From contig WHUZ01000008.1 of assembly GCA_015179045.1 (NCBI GenBank), positions 1,240,001-1,304,000 of the forward strand: a stretch of 64,000 bases of DNA, given 5' to 3'. Under the pieces are notes generated by a model. The model was given only the letters and a program-made list of their open reading frames with translations. It was not told the origin of the DNA and ran no database searches. Shown here piece by piece: positions 11,343-21,139 of the stretch. How positions within the stretch are numbered: position 1 is the first letter of the stretch; each line of letters opens with the position of its first letter. The DNA is from Kalaharituber pfeilii (lineage: Eukaryota > Ascomycota > Pezizomycetes > Pezizales > Pezizaceae). A program made the position numbers and the translations under genes.

Positions 11343-13417
11343 ATGTCCTCCAAAGCCAAGTTGCTTTTGACAGCCCTCGTCGCTCTCTCTGGGCACGTCG
11401 TTCCCTCCAGTGCTAATCCGACATTGAAACGCGGAGACAACAACGACTGTAGGTGTGCGCCAACTGACCCGTGCTGGCCGTCACCGTTCGAATGGGCATT
11501 ATTCAATTTCACTGTTAATGGGGCGCTATTGAAGAGTGTGCCTCTTGGAAGTGTATGCCATGATCCAGATTATAATGAAGAGAAATGCCAGGAATTGAGG
11601 GATAACTGGATTCAGCCAACTTTGCAGTATGTTTATGAATAAAGTTTTGTTTTGTGTTTCACACCCTCCTACCTCCTAAGCTCTTGAGTATCAAAGTTTT
11701 GCAAATGGATACCATTGGGGAATTGAAATCTAACTGGATCAGACTTTGGATAATTGAAACTAACATGATTTTTGCCCCCAAGCGATAAGTCCTCAACCTC
11801 CATGATGACGCCCTATTGGGCAAACCAGTCCTGCGATCCCTTCACTCCGCGCGAGCAGCCATGTGAACTTGGTACATACACTCAGTATGCAGTGAAGGTA
11901 ACCAGCATTGGCCAGATCAGAATCGCCCTTTGGTTTGCACGATGGAAGAATATTAGGCTAGTTATCCGGAATACTGGGCATTGGTACGCAGTACCACTCC
12001 ATTCTTCTCGGCGATAGGGTATATGCTGACAGTATCCTGATACATGCAGCTTCATGGGAAAATCCACCGGCTATGGCTCACTCTCAATCTGGACCCACCA
12101 TTTGAAAGGAATGAAGTTTTTTGATTACCAGTCAAATTACTATAGAGGCTCTGCAGTTAAGGTCCTCGCAGGTACCCAAATAGGCGAAATCTATGAAGAG
12201 GCCAAGAAGCGCGGACTCATGATTGTCGGCGGAGAATGTCCCAGTGTCGTATGTTTCCTCTCCCATTTACTCCAACAGAAATGGTATTTTTTTTCTTTTT
12301 TATATCATTACTCGCTTGCCGCCCCTGTGGGCTATGGCGGGGTGGCAACAGAAATGGTAGCGGCAACTGACAGCCCTCTTCATAGGGCTTCGCCGGAGGC
12401 TATATCCAAGGTGGTGGCCACTCTCCACTTTCTTCCATGTACGGACTTGCCGCAGACAACACCCTTGCCTTCGAAGTCATCACCGCCGCCGGTATCTTCC
12501 GCACGGTCACCCGCGACCGCGATGCCGACCTCTTCTGGGCCCTCTCCGGTGGTGGTGGAGGTACTTTCGGTGTAGTTTACTCTGTCACTGTCAAGACCTT
12601 CCCGGACACCTCCGTCTCTGGTGCGATTCTCTCCTATTCAACAAACGATACCATCGCATATTACAAAGCTTTGGAGTATTACCACACTCTCACCCCCGCG
12701 TGGACCAACAAGGGCGTGTTCGCCTACGCTTTCTACAATAAAGGTTACTTCCAGGTCTGGCCCCTCTTCTACCCAGGTGGTACTCCCGTCCAGGTATCCG
12801 AAATGATCGCCCCGTTCGAAGCCAAACTCACTGAGCTTGGGATCAACTATAAATCCTCTGTCACCACATACTCAAACTATCTTGACGCTTTCAATGCTCT
12901 TTTTGTGCCTGTAACCGTTGGCGGTTTCCAATTTGGGGGGCGCTTGATTCCACGGTCTACCGTCCAAAACTCGACTCTTCTTACTGGGCTTATCGACGCT
13001 GCGAAACTCATTGTCGAAGATGGAGCATCCGTCATTGACGTTGCTATCCGCGCGACCGCCCCTGTAGGAGTGGAGAACTCGGTGAATCCCGCTTGGCGTA
13101 CTGCTGAGGCCATGTTTCTCCCTGCCACAGCCTGGTCAAACGATCCAGAGGACTGGGATCAGATGCTGGAGGACAGGAAAAAGATCAGCTTTGTCTATGG
13201 CGTAGCGTTGAAAGCTGTAACACCTGGTTCCGGGGCGTATATGAATGAGGCAGATGGTGACGAGCCAGATTGGCAGCAAGCTTTCTTTGGGGAATACTAT
13301 GGTACGCTGAGCAAGATTAAGAAGAAGTGGGATTGTGAAGACGTTTTCTATGCGAGGAATGCAGTTGGAAGTGAGCGGTGGCTTTTGAGGAGTGATGGGA
13401 AACTGTGCAAGGCGTAG
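11343..13417 (+). CDS. Secreted FAD-linked oxidoreductase (berberine-bridge enzyme type), 4 exons, 571 residues
   Basis: Exons 11343-11626, 11783-11983, 12050-12248 and 12386-13417 join in frame. A signal peptide (residues 1 to about 24, MSSKAKLLLTALVALSG) leads into the FAD-binding PCMH fold. NTGH (158-161) supplies the histidine for 8-alpha flavin linkage, and GGECPSVGFAGG (222-233) supplies Cys225 of the bicovalent type. QGGGHSPLSS and GGGGGTFGVV follow. The C-terminal BBE segment has YMNEADGDEPDW then IKKKWDCEDVFYARNAVG. The family oxidises alcohols, carbohydrates or secondary metabolites with O2; the substrate here is unknown. Length and domain order are normal. Residues after NTGH read CFMGKS where relatives usually have a D-Y/F-L/M-G-K series. 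Intron 3 carries a retro-stub (12287-12345). No biosynthetic cluster partners are seen nearby. Confidence 0.88.
12287..12345 (-). mobile_element. Ultra-short retro-stub, family A, inside intron 3 of the FAD oxidase
   Basis: On the minus strand a 3' tail (CGCCATAGCCC, GGGCGGC, GCGAGTAATGATATA) ends in a poly(A) run, seen as T on the plus strand from 12287. A perfect 14-base duplication, CAACAGAAATGGTA, flanks it at 12273-12286 and 12346-12359. Removing the insert plus one copy of the duplication shrinks the intron from 137 to 64 bases. Confidence 0.85.
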
Positions 13418-14100
13418 GTACATTGGTGTTTATGCAGATATATATGTAATTAATACCTAAAAAAAGGGTCTGGAGTGATGGGTGGTGGAGAGTGTCAGCT
13501 GCGGTTCCGCTGTATTTTATTCATGCCATAAGGATTTGGGGTGTATATATTGATACCGGTTTAAGTAAGAAAGGTTACCTTCATTGATTCCAGGGCTTAT
13601 TGCTTCTCTGCATTGGCGGTATAGCACAGTAGATGCTGCCTGGACAAACATGTCCACATGCAATATTCATCACTTCATGTTTCCGATCATCGAAGGCAAG
13701 CCTACTCTCAATGCTTGCGAGGAATAAGTATCTCAGCAGAATGAGTACAGTGCATCTGCAGTAAAAACCCTCTTAATAAAAACCATAAGCATTCTCTCAA
13801 AAACCTCAGAGTCTTGAAACTCTGAACTCTGCCGTTATACCTCTGATGGCCGTACAAACACTAACTTGTGCTTGGTATTTAGCTGTGTAATCGAATCTGA
13901 AGGTGAATGGGGTCTCATTGTCATATGCTGATGTAATAACAGCCTTGTTTGTTGCCTGGAAACGTAGGACAGTTAACAAACCTTTGGACTACAAGTTACC
14001 TCCATTTCAGATGGCGCCGCAAGACGTGATCAAAAGCGGTTTAGGTAGCTTTCCATGGGTCCTTTGTGCATCATATTCCGAACAAGTCAATGTCACTGGC
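13418..14100. other. 3' flank of the FAD oxidase, no gene
   Basis: The 3' UTR presumably ends within a few hundred bases. A short open frame at 13903-14118 has no recognisable family and is interrupted by the stub at 14101. A small inverted pair (CAGAGTCTTGAAACTCTG) lies near 13808-13826. Confidence 0.35.
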
Positions 14101-14157
14101 TCTCGCCATAGCCCATAGGGCGGCATGCGAGTAATGATAAAAAATATTATAAAAAAA
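14101..14157 (+). mobile_element. Ultra-short retro-stub, family A
   Basis: The body CTCGCCATAGCCC..GGGCGGCATGCGAG..TAATGATA is followed by an A-rich tail, total 57 bases. It is flanked by GTCACTGGC (14092-14100) and GTGACTGGC (14158-14166), a 9-base duplication with one mismatch. Confidence 0.7.
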
Positions 14158-14166
14158 GTGACTGGC

Positions 14167-15599
14167 AAATCTCTTTTTTTTTTTTTTTTTTTTTTTTCGA
14201 TTTATTTGTGGTATGGAAAGATATCAATATCGTTTTAAACCAGAATATGGAGCTTATGTGATCCAACGCAATTAAGAGTAATGTTGAGATTACTGGGAAA
14301 TGGGCGCAACACTAGGAGAAATCATGAGCCAGAAACCACTGTATATTGAGCAGCACCCGGAATTTGTTACCTAGAGCCACAAAGTGCCTGATAGCAGCTG
14401 GAGAGCACCTAGCATATAGGGCCTCCGTGTCCATCCGTCCAAACAAGCTCTTCTGCTCAGCGCTTGAACAGGTCTCAGGCTGGCGAAGCATCAGCGGGTG
14501 GAGTGGCTCAAGACGTCGGACTGGTCAAGTGGCGAACGCCCTTGCCTTGAGAATTCGAAGTCATAATAGAGTATTGCTATCTTCCAATGCACTGCGGTTG
14601 AGTGTGCAGCTTTCAACCAGAACCATTAGCGCAGGATCACTTAGCAAAGGTTGTTAAGGTTGTTATTCAACCAATTTACGTGACAAATTTTAGCTTACTA
14701 GTGAGAAGCGGCCAGTTGCTTTCGCATCACAGCCATGAGCGCAGTTATGACGAAATTTTTAGTTGATAATGGCAGGGAGGTAACTAAATTCCATTCATCG
14801 GTCGTTGACGGCAGTGGTGGGATCCCGCGAGAAAGAGGGTCTGGTTGATGATGTTTCTGATTTCCGTAGACTTGAAACAACCAACAAAATAGGTAAACCC
14901 CATCGTTGAAGGAGCATAGCCGTGAAAACCTGTCAGTACAAAACTCGAACGGCACGACAGACCAATGATGTCATGCACTATTGGCAAGTTTCGAAAGCCC
15001 AGTCCAGTTTTTGTGTTCCAGAGATGGACTCTACAGTAGTTTTTTATAGCCGAAACAACCAGACCACGGTCAAGTGGCATATCAATTGCATCGTTTTGGG
15101 CAGGTGCTGCGGTAGACTGCGAGGGACACATCAATGGATCTCCCCTCCAAAAAAAACTATAGTGCAGTGAGCAATTGAACCCAAGGGCTTCTTACAATCT
15201 GCAGTTAGTAACAATCATCGCTATCATGGGTGGCAGTGTTGTAGTTGATTTTGATGTGGGGTCATTGCAGGCCCTACAGGCCTGGGTGAAAGCTGGGGAA
15301 CGAAAGAGGAGATACAAAGCAGGAACGGGAGACAGTGGGCCTATATGTACGTAGGGTTGGTGCGTGTTTTTTTGCGAGTTAGGGCACGAGGAGGCATGCG
15401 TTAAGGACAGTCACGAAGGTGTGTGCTATATACTCTACATACACCATCAGACCGCAACCTCATGACCCCGTCTTTCACCCCAGCCCCCGCCTCCGCCTCC
15501 TATCCAGCTTCCCGTCGCTTTCACCAGCTTCTTGATCTTGCCCACCTCCCCCTCCTTCGGGACCAGCCATCATCGAGGCTGCAGCAGACACCTAGAAGG
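14167..15599. other. Gene-free stretch with a 23-base T run
   Basis: A poly(T) run at about 14175-14198 could be the tail of a minus-strand retro-insertion, but no known tail follows it. Open frames at 14346-14657 and 14784-15134 have no family I recognise. The rest is unremarkable. Confidence 0.3.
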
Positions 15600-15740
15600 T
15601 TATATCCGCCCCTTAGTTCAGCAGCAGGGAAACAATGTTCTCGTTGCCCCCAGATGTAGCCACGTGCATCTCCAAGGTAGGTTCGTTGCCGCCACTGCAC
15701 CACAATGCTAACATTCACCCCACAATCTTGACAAATCAAT
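15600..15740 (-). pseudogene. Ankyrin-repeat relic
   Basis: On the minus strand one frame reads DCGVNVSIVVQW. After a frame change it reads MHVATSGGNENIVSLLLN, a stop, then GADI. This matches the ankyrin repeat pattern (HxAAxxGxxxIVxLLLxxGADI). The stop replaces the residue between LLLN and GADI. With a frameshift and a stop in under 150 bases it is a decayed fragment. It lies near a NACHT relic on the opposite strand (16030-16790); fungal NLR genes often combine these two domains. Confidence 0.55.
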
Positions 15741-16029
15741 TTCAGCTAGATATCACTGTGACTAGGCCACCGGCGTTATTCTGCAGTTTTATCTTGACAT
15801 ATTTTGTGAGGCCCGTAAGCAGCTACTAGTTGTGCAGAATCACCTCAAGTAGTGCCACTGCGAAAACGGAAGACTTCATAACACTTGTGTTACGGTCGGG
15901 TAATCTGACATAAGCATGCAGTTCCGGGGCCTTGGTACCGCAAGAGAACTGAATACCTACAAGTAGTACCTACCGACGGCAGCTTGCAACGTTGCTGACC
16001 TACCTTCGCTGCTGACCTATCTTTTGGTC

Positions 16030-16790
16030 AGGATCAAGGAACTGCTTCTCAAACAGGCCATTGAAATGTTTCTCTGGGCTCAATATCGATATCAACCACA
16101 GGATCTCTATAAACTTCACCTTCAGCGGGATATTCATTGAATGTTGGGACTATTACCAAAAGATTTGAGGGAAATATACCATGGGACCGCTGGTACGAGA
16201 ATAATGAGATCGTAGCTTCGTTAAAGTCTCAATCTGGCAATGCATCTGTTTGGGCAGAGCGTGCCCTCAAGTGGATGCTGGTTTCCAGCAAACCTTGAAA
16301 TTCAGAGAATTATGCAATTGAACCAACACGCAGGTGCCGCATCAGGAATCAACCATATTTCTGATCACCTTTTGCTATAAATTGCTTCCTTTGGACGATT
16401 CTCTGCAAATTATTCTGTTTGTGCATCTACCCTTACTAGAATATCTGGCAACAAAGGATGCAGAATATGGTTTACTGGACGCTTAAGTTGTCATTGAGGC
16501 CTGCTTGTGGTCGCTGCAGGATTGCCACGAGGAACCACTGGAGAGGGAAAATATTGACGACTATTGTACTCAGTATGGCTAGGCCTCCTGTGCAAGGGCA
16601 CAACTTGTCCTGCTCTCCCTGCCATTGGCTTGTAGCTTGTATGCAAGGTTATGTGAACCAAAAAAAAAAAAAAGTTGTTCCGCTCTCCGGGACAAACAAT
16701 TTGTTGAGCTAGACACAAGAGAATTTGTTGTTCATGATGGCTGGACCAGGCTGGTTGCTTCATTGCACTGGCCATACAAGATCGAGATTT
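16030..16790 (+). pseudogene. NACHT-type NLR relic (C-terminal part of NTPase module)
   Basis: Broken plus-strand frames show characteristic fungal NACHT landmarks in the right order. IKELLLKQAIEMFLWAQ lies at about 16030-16085. LLPKDLREIY follows after an in-frame TGA (about 16145-16180). WAERALKWMLVSSKP lies at about 16250-16300, and FVHLPLLEYLATKDAEYGLL at about 16410-16480, followed by VIEACLWSLQ. In fungal NLRs these correspond to the FLWVxLQL, LPxDLxExY, RALxWLxxxxRPL and F-H-S-x-x-E-Y-L motifs downstream of the P-loop, which is not preserved here. At least one stop and two frame changes are present, and a family B stub at 16619-16674 interrupts it. The gene would have acted in non-self recognition or cell-death signalling; it cannot encode a product now. 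Confidence 0.6.
16619..16674 (+). mobile_element. Ultra-short retro-stub, family B, within the NLR relic
   Basis: The body starts CTGCCATTGGC and ends AAGGTTATGTGAACC, followed by about 14 A. Flanks are TTGTCCTGCTCTCC (16605-16618) and TTGTTCCGCTCTCC (16675-16688), a 14-base duplication with two C/T differences. Confidence 0.65.
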
Positions 16791-16866
16791 AACCACAGGT
16801 TGTTTTCCTACAATAGGCTGGTAGCCCTGTATGAGGGGTTATGTACTTGTACGTAGTTGAGGTTTG

Positions 16867-16870
16867 ATGT

Positions 16871-16915
<45 letters not shown>

Positions 16916-16964
16916 TTAATATAAGACCCTCGCCATAGCCCGTTGGGCGGCACGCGAGTATTGA

Positions 16965-16995
<31 letters not shown>

Positions 16996-17003
16996 GACAA
17001 AAA
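16867..17003. repeat. 50-T run followed by a family A tail with poly(A)
   Basis: About 50 consecutive T (about 16871-16914) are followed by the family A tail in plus orientation (CGCCATAGCCCGTTGGGCGGC..GCGAGTATTGATAT, about 16925-16966) and then about 28 A. The T and A runs face each other and could form a long hairpin. A poly(T) directly upstream of a plus-strand tail suggests two insertions in opposite orientation. No target duplication is clear. A degenerate family B sequence lies just upstream, at about 16805-16850. Confidence 0.55.
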
Positions 17004-17521
17004 AAGAGTATTGCAAATTGTTACTAATTGTAAAGATGAGCTAGATGAATTTCGACTTTTCAGTACCGGAACTCCCATGCACATTGTGCTCCTTACCGTC
17101 AGTCGGCCTTGATGTCTATGCAGTACCTATAGCATAGGTTATGTTCTCTCAGCCGGCCTTTTGCAATGGCAATATAACATCGAAGTCTTATTAAGCCTCA
17201 TTTACAATACGGAATGGCTCTGTCCAGTCACTTTCTGACTGGACGGAAACCGAGATAAGTGGCGTTAACTACATATATATTTAAAGAGACTGCTAATCTA
17301 CTAGTAACTACCATCGATCCACTTATTCCAACGTCCCGCATGAGTGCGTCATGGTACTCTAGCATCTCCTTTGTTTTTTTATCACGTAACCCCGCTTATC
17401 GCCTCTAGTATTTCTTGATTTTTAGCGAACCCCGGCGCTTCAACCACCTTCCTATGTGAGTGCAGAACAATAACGTTGCTGAGTGTGATTGTTAGCAACA
17501 TCATCGTACTGTCGAACGCTC

Positions 17522-17586
17522 TTTTTTTTTTTTTTTTTTTTTTTTTAATATCATTGATCGCATGCCGCCCTAAGGGCTATGGCGAT
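17522..17586 (-). mobile_element. Ultra-short retro-stub, family A, nested in the MULE-like element
   Basis: About 25 T (the poly(A) on the minus strand) are followed by AATATCATTGATCGCATGCC and then GCCCTAAGGGCTATGGCG, a 40-base family A body. Flanks are GAACGCTC (17514-17521) and GAAAGCTC (17587-17594), an 8-base duplication with one mismatch. Confidence 0.65.
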
Positions 17587-17736
17587 GAAAGCTCAATATT
17601 TAGCTAACTCTGCTTCAGCCACCTCAGTGTCAGTATGCCTATGAGCAGAAGTACTCTACAGTAATGGCTTTTGGGTTACCTGAGGTCAGTGTACCAGCTG
17701 CTGTTTGGAACTGTGTCCGCAAGCTTGGTTCTGGAG

Positions 17737-17740
<4 letters not shown>

Positions 17741-17770
<30 letters not shown>

Positions 17771-17810
17771 CCACGTGACCCCGCATGCAGCTGTTCGCCA
17801 AGGCAGGGCA
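17741..17810 (-). mobile_element. Ultra-short retro-stub, family B, nested in the MULE-like element
   Basis: Thirty T are followed by a 40-base minus-strand family B body (CACGTGACCCCGC ... GCCAAGGCAGGGC on the plus strand). A perfect 12-base duplication, TTCTGGAGAAGG, flanks it at 17729-17740 and 17811-17822. Confidence 0.8.
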
Positions 17811-18339
17811 TTCTGGAGAAGGTAAAATAGTGGTTGGAAAACTAGGAGCTTTTCAGCGATTTTGCAATTCTTGCACTGTATGTCAAAACTCTCGAACTTG
17901 ATGCGCTGCTACTGGATGTGAGCAGGTTGTGCAGTGAAATAGCTCTTGAGATTGTATGTTGTCTAAATGCAGCCATGCCAGCATCATAGTCCATTGATGA
18001 TGAGGGTTCCATGCTGACTTGTCAAGATGCCAACGAGGATGAATCAGTGATATTGGTGTGACTCTTCAAGAGGATAAAATGTACAGAAAATGGTGACAAG
18101 GAGTAATGTAGTGGAGAATAATTGAGCATATGGAACATGCAACATTTCCCATATCTCTGGCAGAATCAAAGGCTTCGTGAGCAGGAGTTGATGCAGCTTA
18201 TCCCGGCTTTCGTCCAGTCAGAAAGTGACTGGAAGAGACATTCCGTTTGCAATACGCACAAACGTTTATGCAACCGTTGCCTATTCCGGCAATGAATGCG
18301 CTTCCTCACCCTTCACCCACTCAGCGACTATAGGTTTTA

Positions 18340-18405
18340 TGTATAATAAAAAAAATATCTTTACTCGTATGCCGCCTTAAGGGCTATGGCGAGATTAATT
18401 ACATA
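18340..18405 (-). mobile_element. Family A 3' tail, minus strand
   Basis: ACTCGTATGCCGCC then TTAAGGGCTATGGCGAG is the reverse complement of the family A terminus. The tail on the minus strand is A/T-mixed rather than pure poly(A). The minus-strand sequence upstream, to about 18640, may be 3' UTR of the same insertion, but no RNase H coding is seen. Confidence 0.5.
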
Positions 18406-18623
18406 GAAAATAAAGGAAACCGAAAGATAAATCAAATGAAACCCGCAAAAAAAAACCAAAGTAGCATAGAAAGGTATCAAGACTGCAGTCCTCCTCTTCC
18501 CCTCGCCGTCGCCTAACCTTCATCTTTCTACCCATCTCATCAGTTCTACCAGTGGGCCTGGGTCGTCCTCTTTTCCCTCCGGTGGTGTTAGGATTGCATC
18601 CTGCCTCCCCTAAGAATATGTTC

Positions 18624-19379
18624 GATATAAGAATATTCTTAATTTTTTCTTGCTTAGTCATGTACATATTCTTATATCAAATGTGCATTAATGCTAATTG
18701 GGGAGCTTATCGATAAGAAGATACCCCACTTCTCCGCATCATTTCCAATATCTACCGTATATACACACACTTGATCTAAATGTAATTCATCATTACAATC
18801 AGCTGTAGAATTCTTTGAGCACAAAATTTATCTAAGTGAATCTCCTGATTCAATTCATATACTGATCATGCCTCCTGCTGGAGCTCCTAAACATCAAAAT
18901 TGGACCAAGCTGAGCATCAAGATATACAAGAATATGCAGCACAAAATCCGAACTGGGGCATCAATTTATTTTTATTTTTATTTTTTTTAAAAAAAAAAAA
19001 AAAAAAAAAGGCAGTACTCGCGTGTCGTGGGGCATCAAATGGTGTTATAAGCAAAAGTATCCAGATAAGACATGAAGCTTTCAAACCAGCAATGCAGTGT
19101 ACCAAGCAGACAAGAATCAAACACTTTCTTTCTTGTATGTATACCTACACTCCCACTTAAAGAACAGATACTGACTGCTTGTATAATTATTAATAACAGT
19201 GAAAGAGAACTAGTGATTGAGTGGAATTTAGAGTATGGCAAATGCGAGTTTATGTAGGCATTTGGTGTCAATATAGCTAGCATCATGTATATTATATGGC
19301 TGAATCTCCACTCTACTTGATATAAGAGTATATTCGATATAAGAATATTTGCCTGCCGCCCCGACGATATTCTTATATC
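18624..19379. mobile_element. DNA transposon relic bounded by GATATAAGAATAT inverted motifs
   Basis: GATATAAGAATAT occurs at 18624-18636 and 19336-19348. Its reverse complement, ATATTCTTATATC, occurs at 18666-18678 and 19367-19379. The pair 18666 / 19348 bounds a 683-base unit. Inside, broken frames include QDIQEYAAQNPNWGIN, which resembles the N-terminal helix-turn-helix region of pogo/Fot1-type transposases, then an A/T homopolymer insertion (about 18966-19010). The transposase assignment is weak; the inverted motifs are certain. An adjacent copy of the motif outside each end suggests abutting elements. Confidence 0.4.
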
Positions 19380-19700
19380 GAGAGTGTATTGTACCTCGCG
19401 CCTGTACCATAGGTGATCTATTGTCTCCTCCGTTCCCCACCACTGGCATTTCGGGCTGTCCGCCTTACCAATCCTATACCTCCAGGCCCTCAGGCCTTTC
19501 CCTCCAAGCAGGTCTCCTAATGTTCGTACCAGGCTGCCTAGTTCTGGGTCGGCCTGTAGCTCAATTTCAGTTTATTCCTCTCTTTCTCTGGTTCCCTTCT
19601 GGCTGCCATTCTCGTCCCCGCCTCAGTTACCACCTTGTCCTGGTATGGGAGGAATGTCCCCTAAGCCCTTTTTTCCCTTTACGTACATCACCGCATCGCC
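19380..19700 (-). mobile_element. LINE ORF2 C-terminal fragment
   Basis: Read on the minus strand, a frame contains LGGKGLRAWRYRIGKADSPK followed by CQWWGTEETIDHLW. This is the same segment after RNase H that recurs at 7245, 21634, 23519 and 27056. Here the second Cys of the usual C-x-W-C knuckle is Trp. Stops interrupt the frame upstream. No tail or target duplication was identified. Confidence 0.55.
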
Positions 19701-20371
19701 TATAGGTGCACGGATGCATACCACTGTATAATTCAGCAATTTTATGACTTTAACGTGTCCTCACAAGCCACCGCGCCGCATACATAACTGCAAAGTCCCA
19801 AGCAAGCTGAGACCAAGAGCTTTGAGCACCCATAGCTTGCTTATTACGTACTTTTCTGACATTTCTTCATTATATTAATATCAGTTAAGCATTAATCGAC
19901 GCTACACTGAAGTAGGAAATTTTGCATGCATGAATTTTTACCAAGCTGAAGAAAATACTAGACTAATATGATTTGCTAGTAGGGTATGGTGACCACATTG
20001 TATTCGTATGCGTGATCAGGTAGTTCTATAGAACTACCATGCAATTTTGAGACTAAAAAACCTTACTAGCTTTACTATTCAGCTGGGCTCAGCATGAACT
20101 TCACAGTTCACAACATCAACTGAGCTCCTGAAGGAACATGCCGATAATGGAAGCACGGGAAAGTAGCCAGCCCGAAAAAATTTTCTGGGCCGAGTGCAGA
20201 CATATCTATTCTAAGTAAGCTGCTTATAATATGCTCCAAGTTGGCAACTATTCAATGGATCATTTCACAGCTCGATCCGAACGTCATTGCGATGCTGATT
20301 TACTCCGTACGTGATAGAAAGACAGAAAGCCCCCGGAAACCCCGCTTCGAGTATGCAATTTACCGATCATC
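19701..20371. other. Gene-free stretch with a 20-base perfect palindrome
   Basis: GGTAGTTCTATAGAACTACC at 20019-20038 is a perfect palindrome. No coding region is supported. Confidence 0.4.
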
Positions 20372-20430
20372 TTTTTTTTTTTTATATATATATATCATTA
20401 CTCACGTGCCGCCCCATGGGCTATGGCGAG
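20372..20430 (-). mobile_element. Family A 3' tail stub, minus strand
   Basis: A T run and TA repeat lead into TCATTACTCACGTGCC then GCCCCATGGGCTATGGCGAG, the reverse complement of the family A terminus. Length (59 bases) matches the other stubs. Flanks do not show a convincing duplication; the right flank has its own short direct repeat, TTGCAACAACGTAAA. Confidence 0.55.
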
Positions 20431-20482
20431 AATTGCAACAACGTAAATTTGCAACAACGTAAACTTCGTCTGAATTCAGCAA

Positions 20483-20820
20483 TGTCCTAAGAGGGCACCT
20501 CATACATACTACAATGTTAAGCATATTGAGTGCGCGCATGAGATATACAGCATGTGGGCGTATTGGGTGTATTAAGCATATTGACCACACGCATGAGATA
20601 TTGGGCATATTGGGTCAATTGAACATATCGAGCACATTGAGCGCGATCACATTGAGTGCCCGTATGAGATATAAACCATATAGGCATATTGGGTGTATTA
20701 AGCATATTGACCGCGCACATCAGATATTGGGTACATTAAACATATTAACCGTACGATTGAGATATAGCGTATATTAGATATTATGCACGTAAGGTATTGA
20801 GGCCGCGCATATAACTAAAA
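20483..20820. repeat. Short-period repeat related to the core of the foldback at 6254-6640
   Basis: The block begins AATGTCCTAAGAGGG, which also occurs at 6238-6252. It consists of variants of TTAAGCATATTGACC, GCGCATGAGATATTGGGC and ATATTGGGTGTA; two longer direct copies start near 20568 and 20696. The same words form the centre of the foldback repeat at 5335-7115. Confidence 0.6.
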
Positions 20821-21139
20821 TTGGCATTTGATTGTAAATATCTGACTGGTCTCGTGCCCAGCAGAATAGAGTCTGGTTCACGAGACTGACATCCGACGTG
20901 GTATGTAAGTTGTCTCATTAATAACATTATCTGTCGCTTTACAGGCATCCAGACATGCAAGGGTAAATGTTGTATAGCATGAGGGCATGCGGAATTATAT
21001 GTGGAGTAGGGACGCCGGGCCTTGCTAGCAAGGTGTTCAGATGCGGGCCTAGTTAGAAGGACGTCAGAATGCACTAACGCATGGGGCGTATCCAATTGTC
21101 TGGATACTGCGCTTGCGCGTCCGGACGCCATTTTCGTTG

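Larger units (their letters stand above)
17210..18245. mobile_element. Non-autonomous MULE-like DNA element with ~50-base TIRs
   Basis: Bases 17210-17262 and about 18193-18245 are inverted copies: CGGAATGGCTCT..CCAGTCACTTTCTGACTGG..GATAAG against its reverse complement. Flanks are TTTACAATA (17201-17209) and TTTGCAATA (18246-18254), a 9-base duplication with one mismatch. TIR length and a 9-base duplication fit Mutator-like elements, though no transposase is present, so this remains inference. The interior has no open frame of note and holds stubs at 17522-17586 and 17741-17810, plus a degenerate family B end near 17384-17412. Confidence 0.65.

Noticed and set aside
17384..17412. Additional family B stub (minus strand)
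   Set aside because: The body is only about 22 bases and the putative duplication (CTCTAGCATCTC / CTCTAGTATTTC) is imperfect; mentioned only as a degenerate end.
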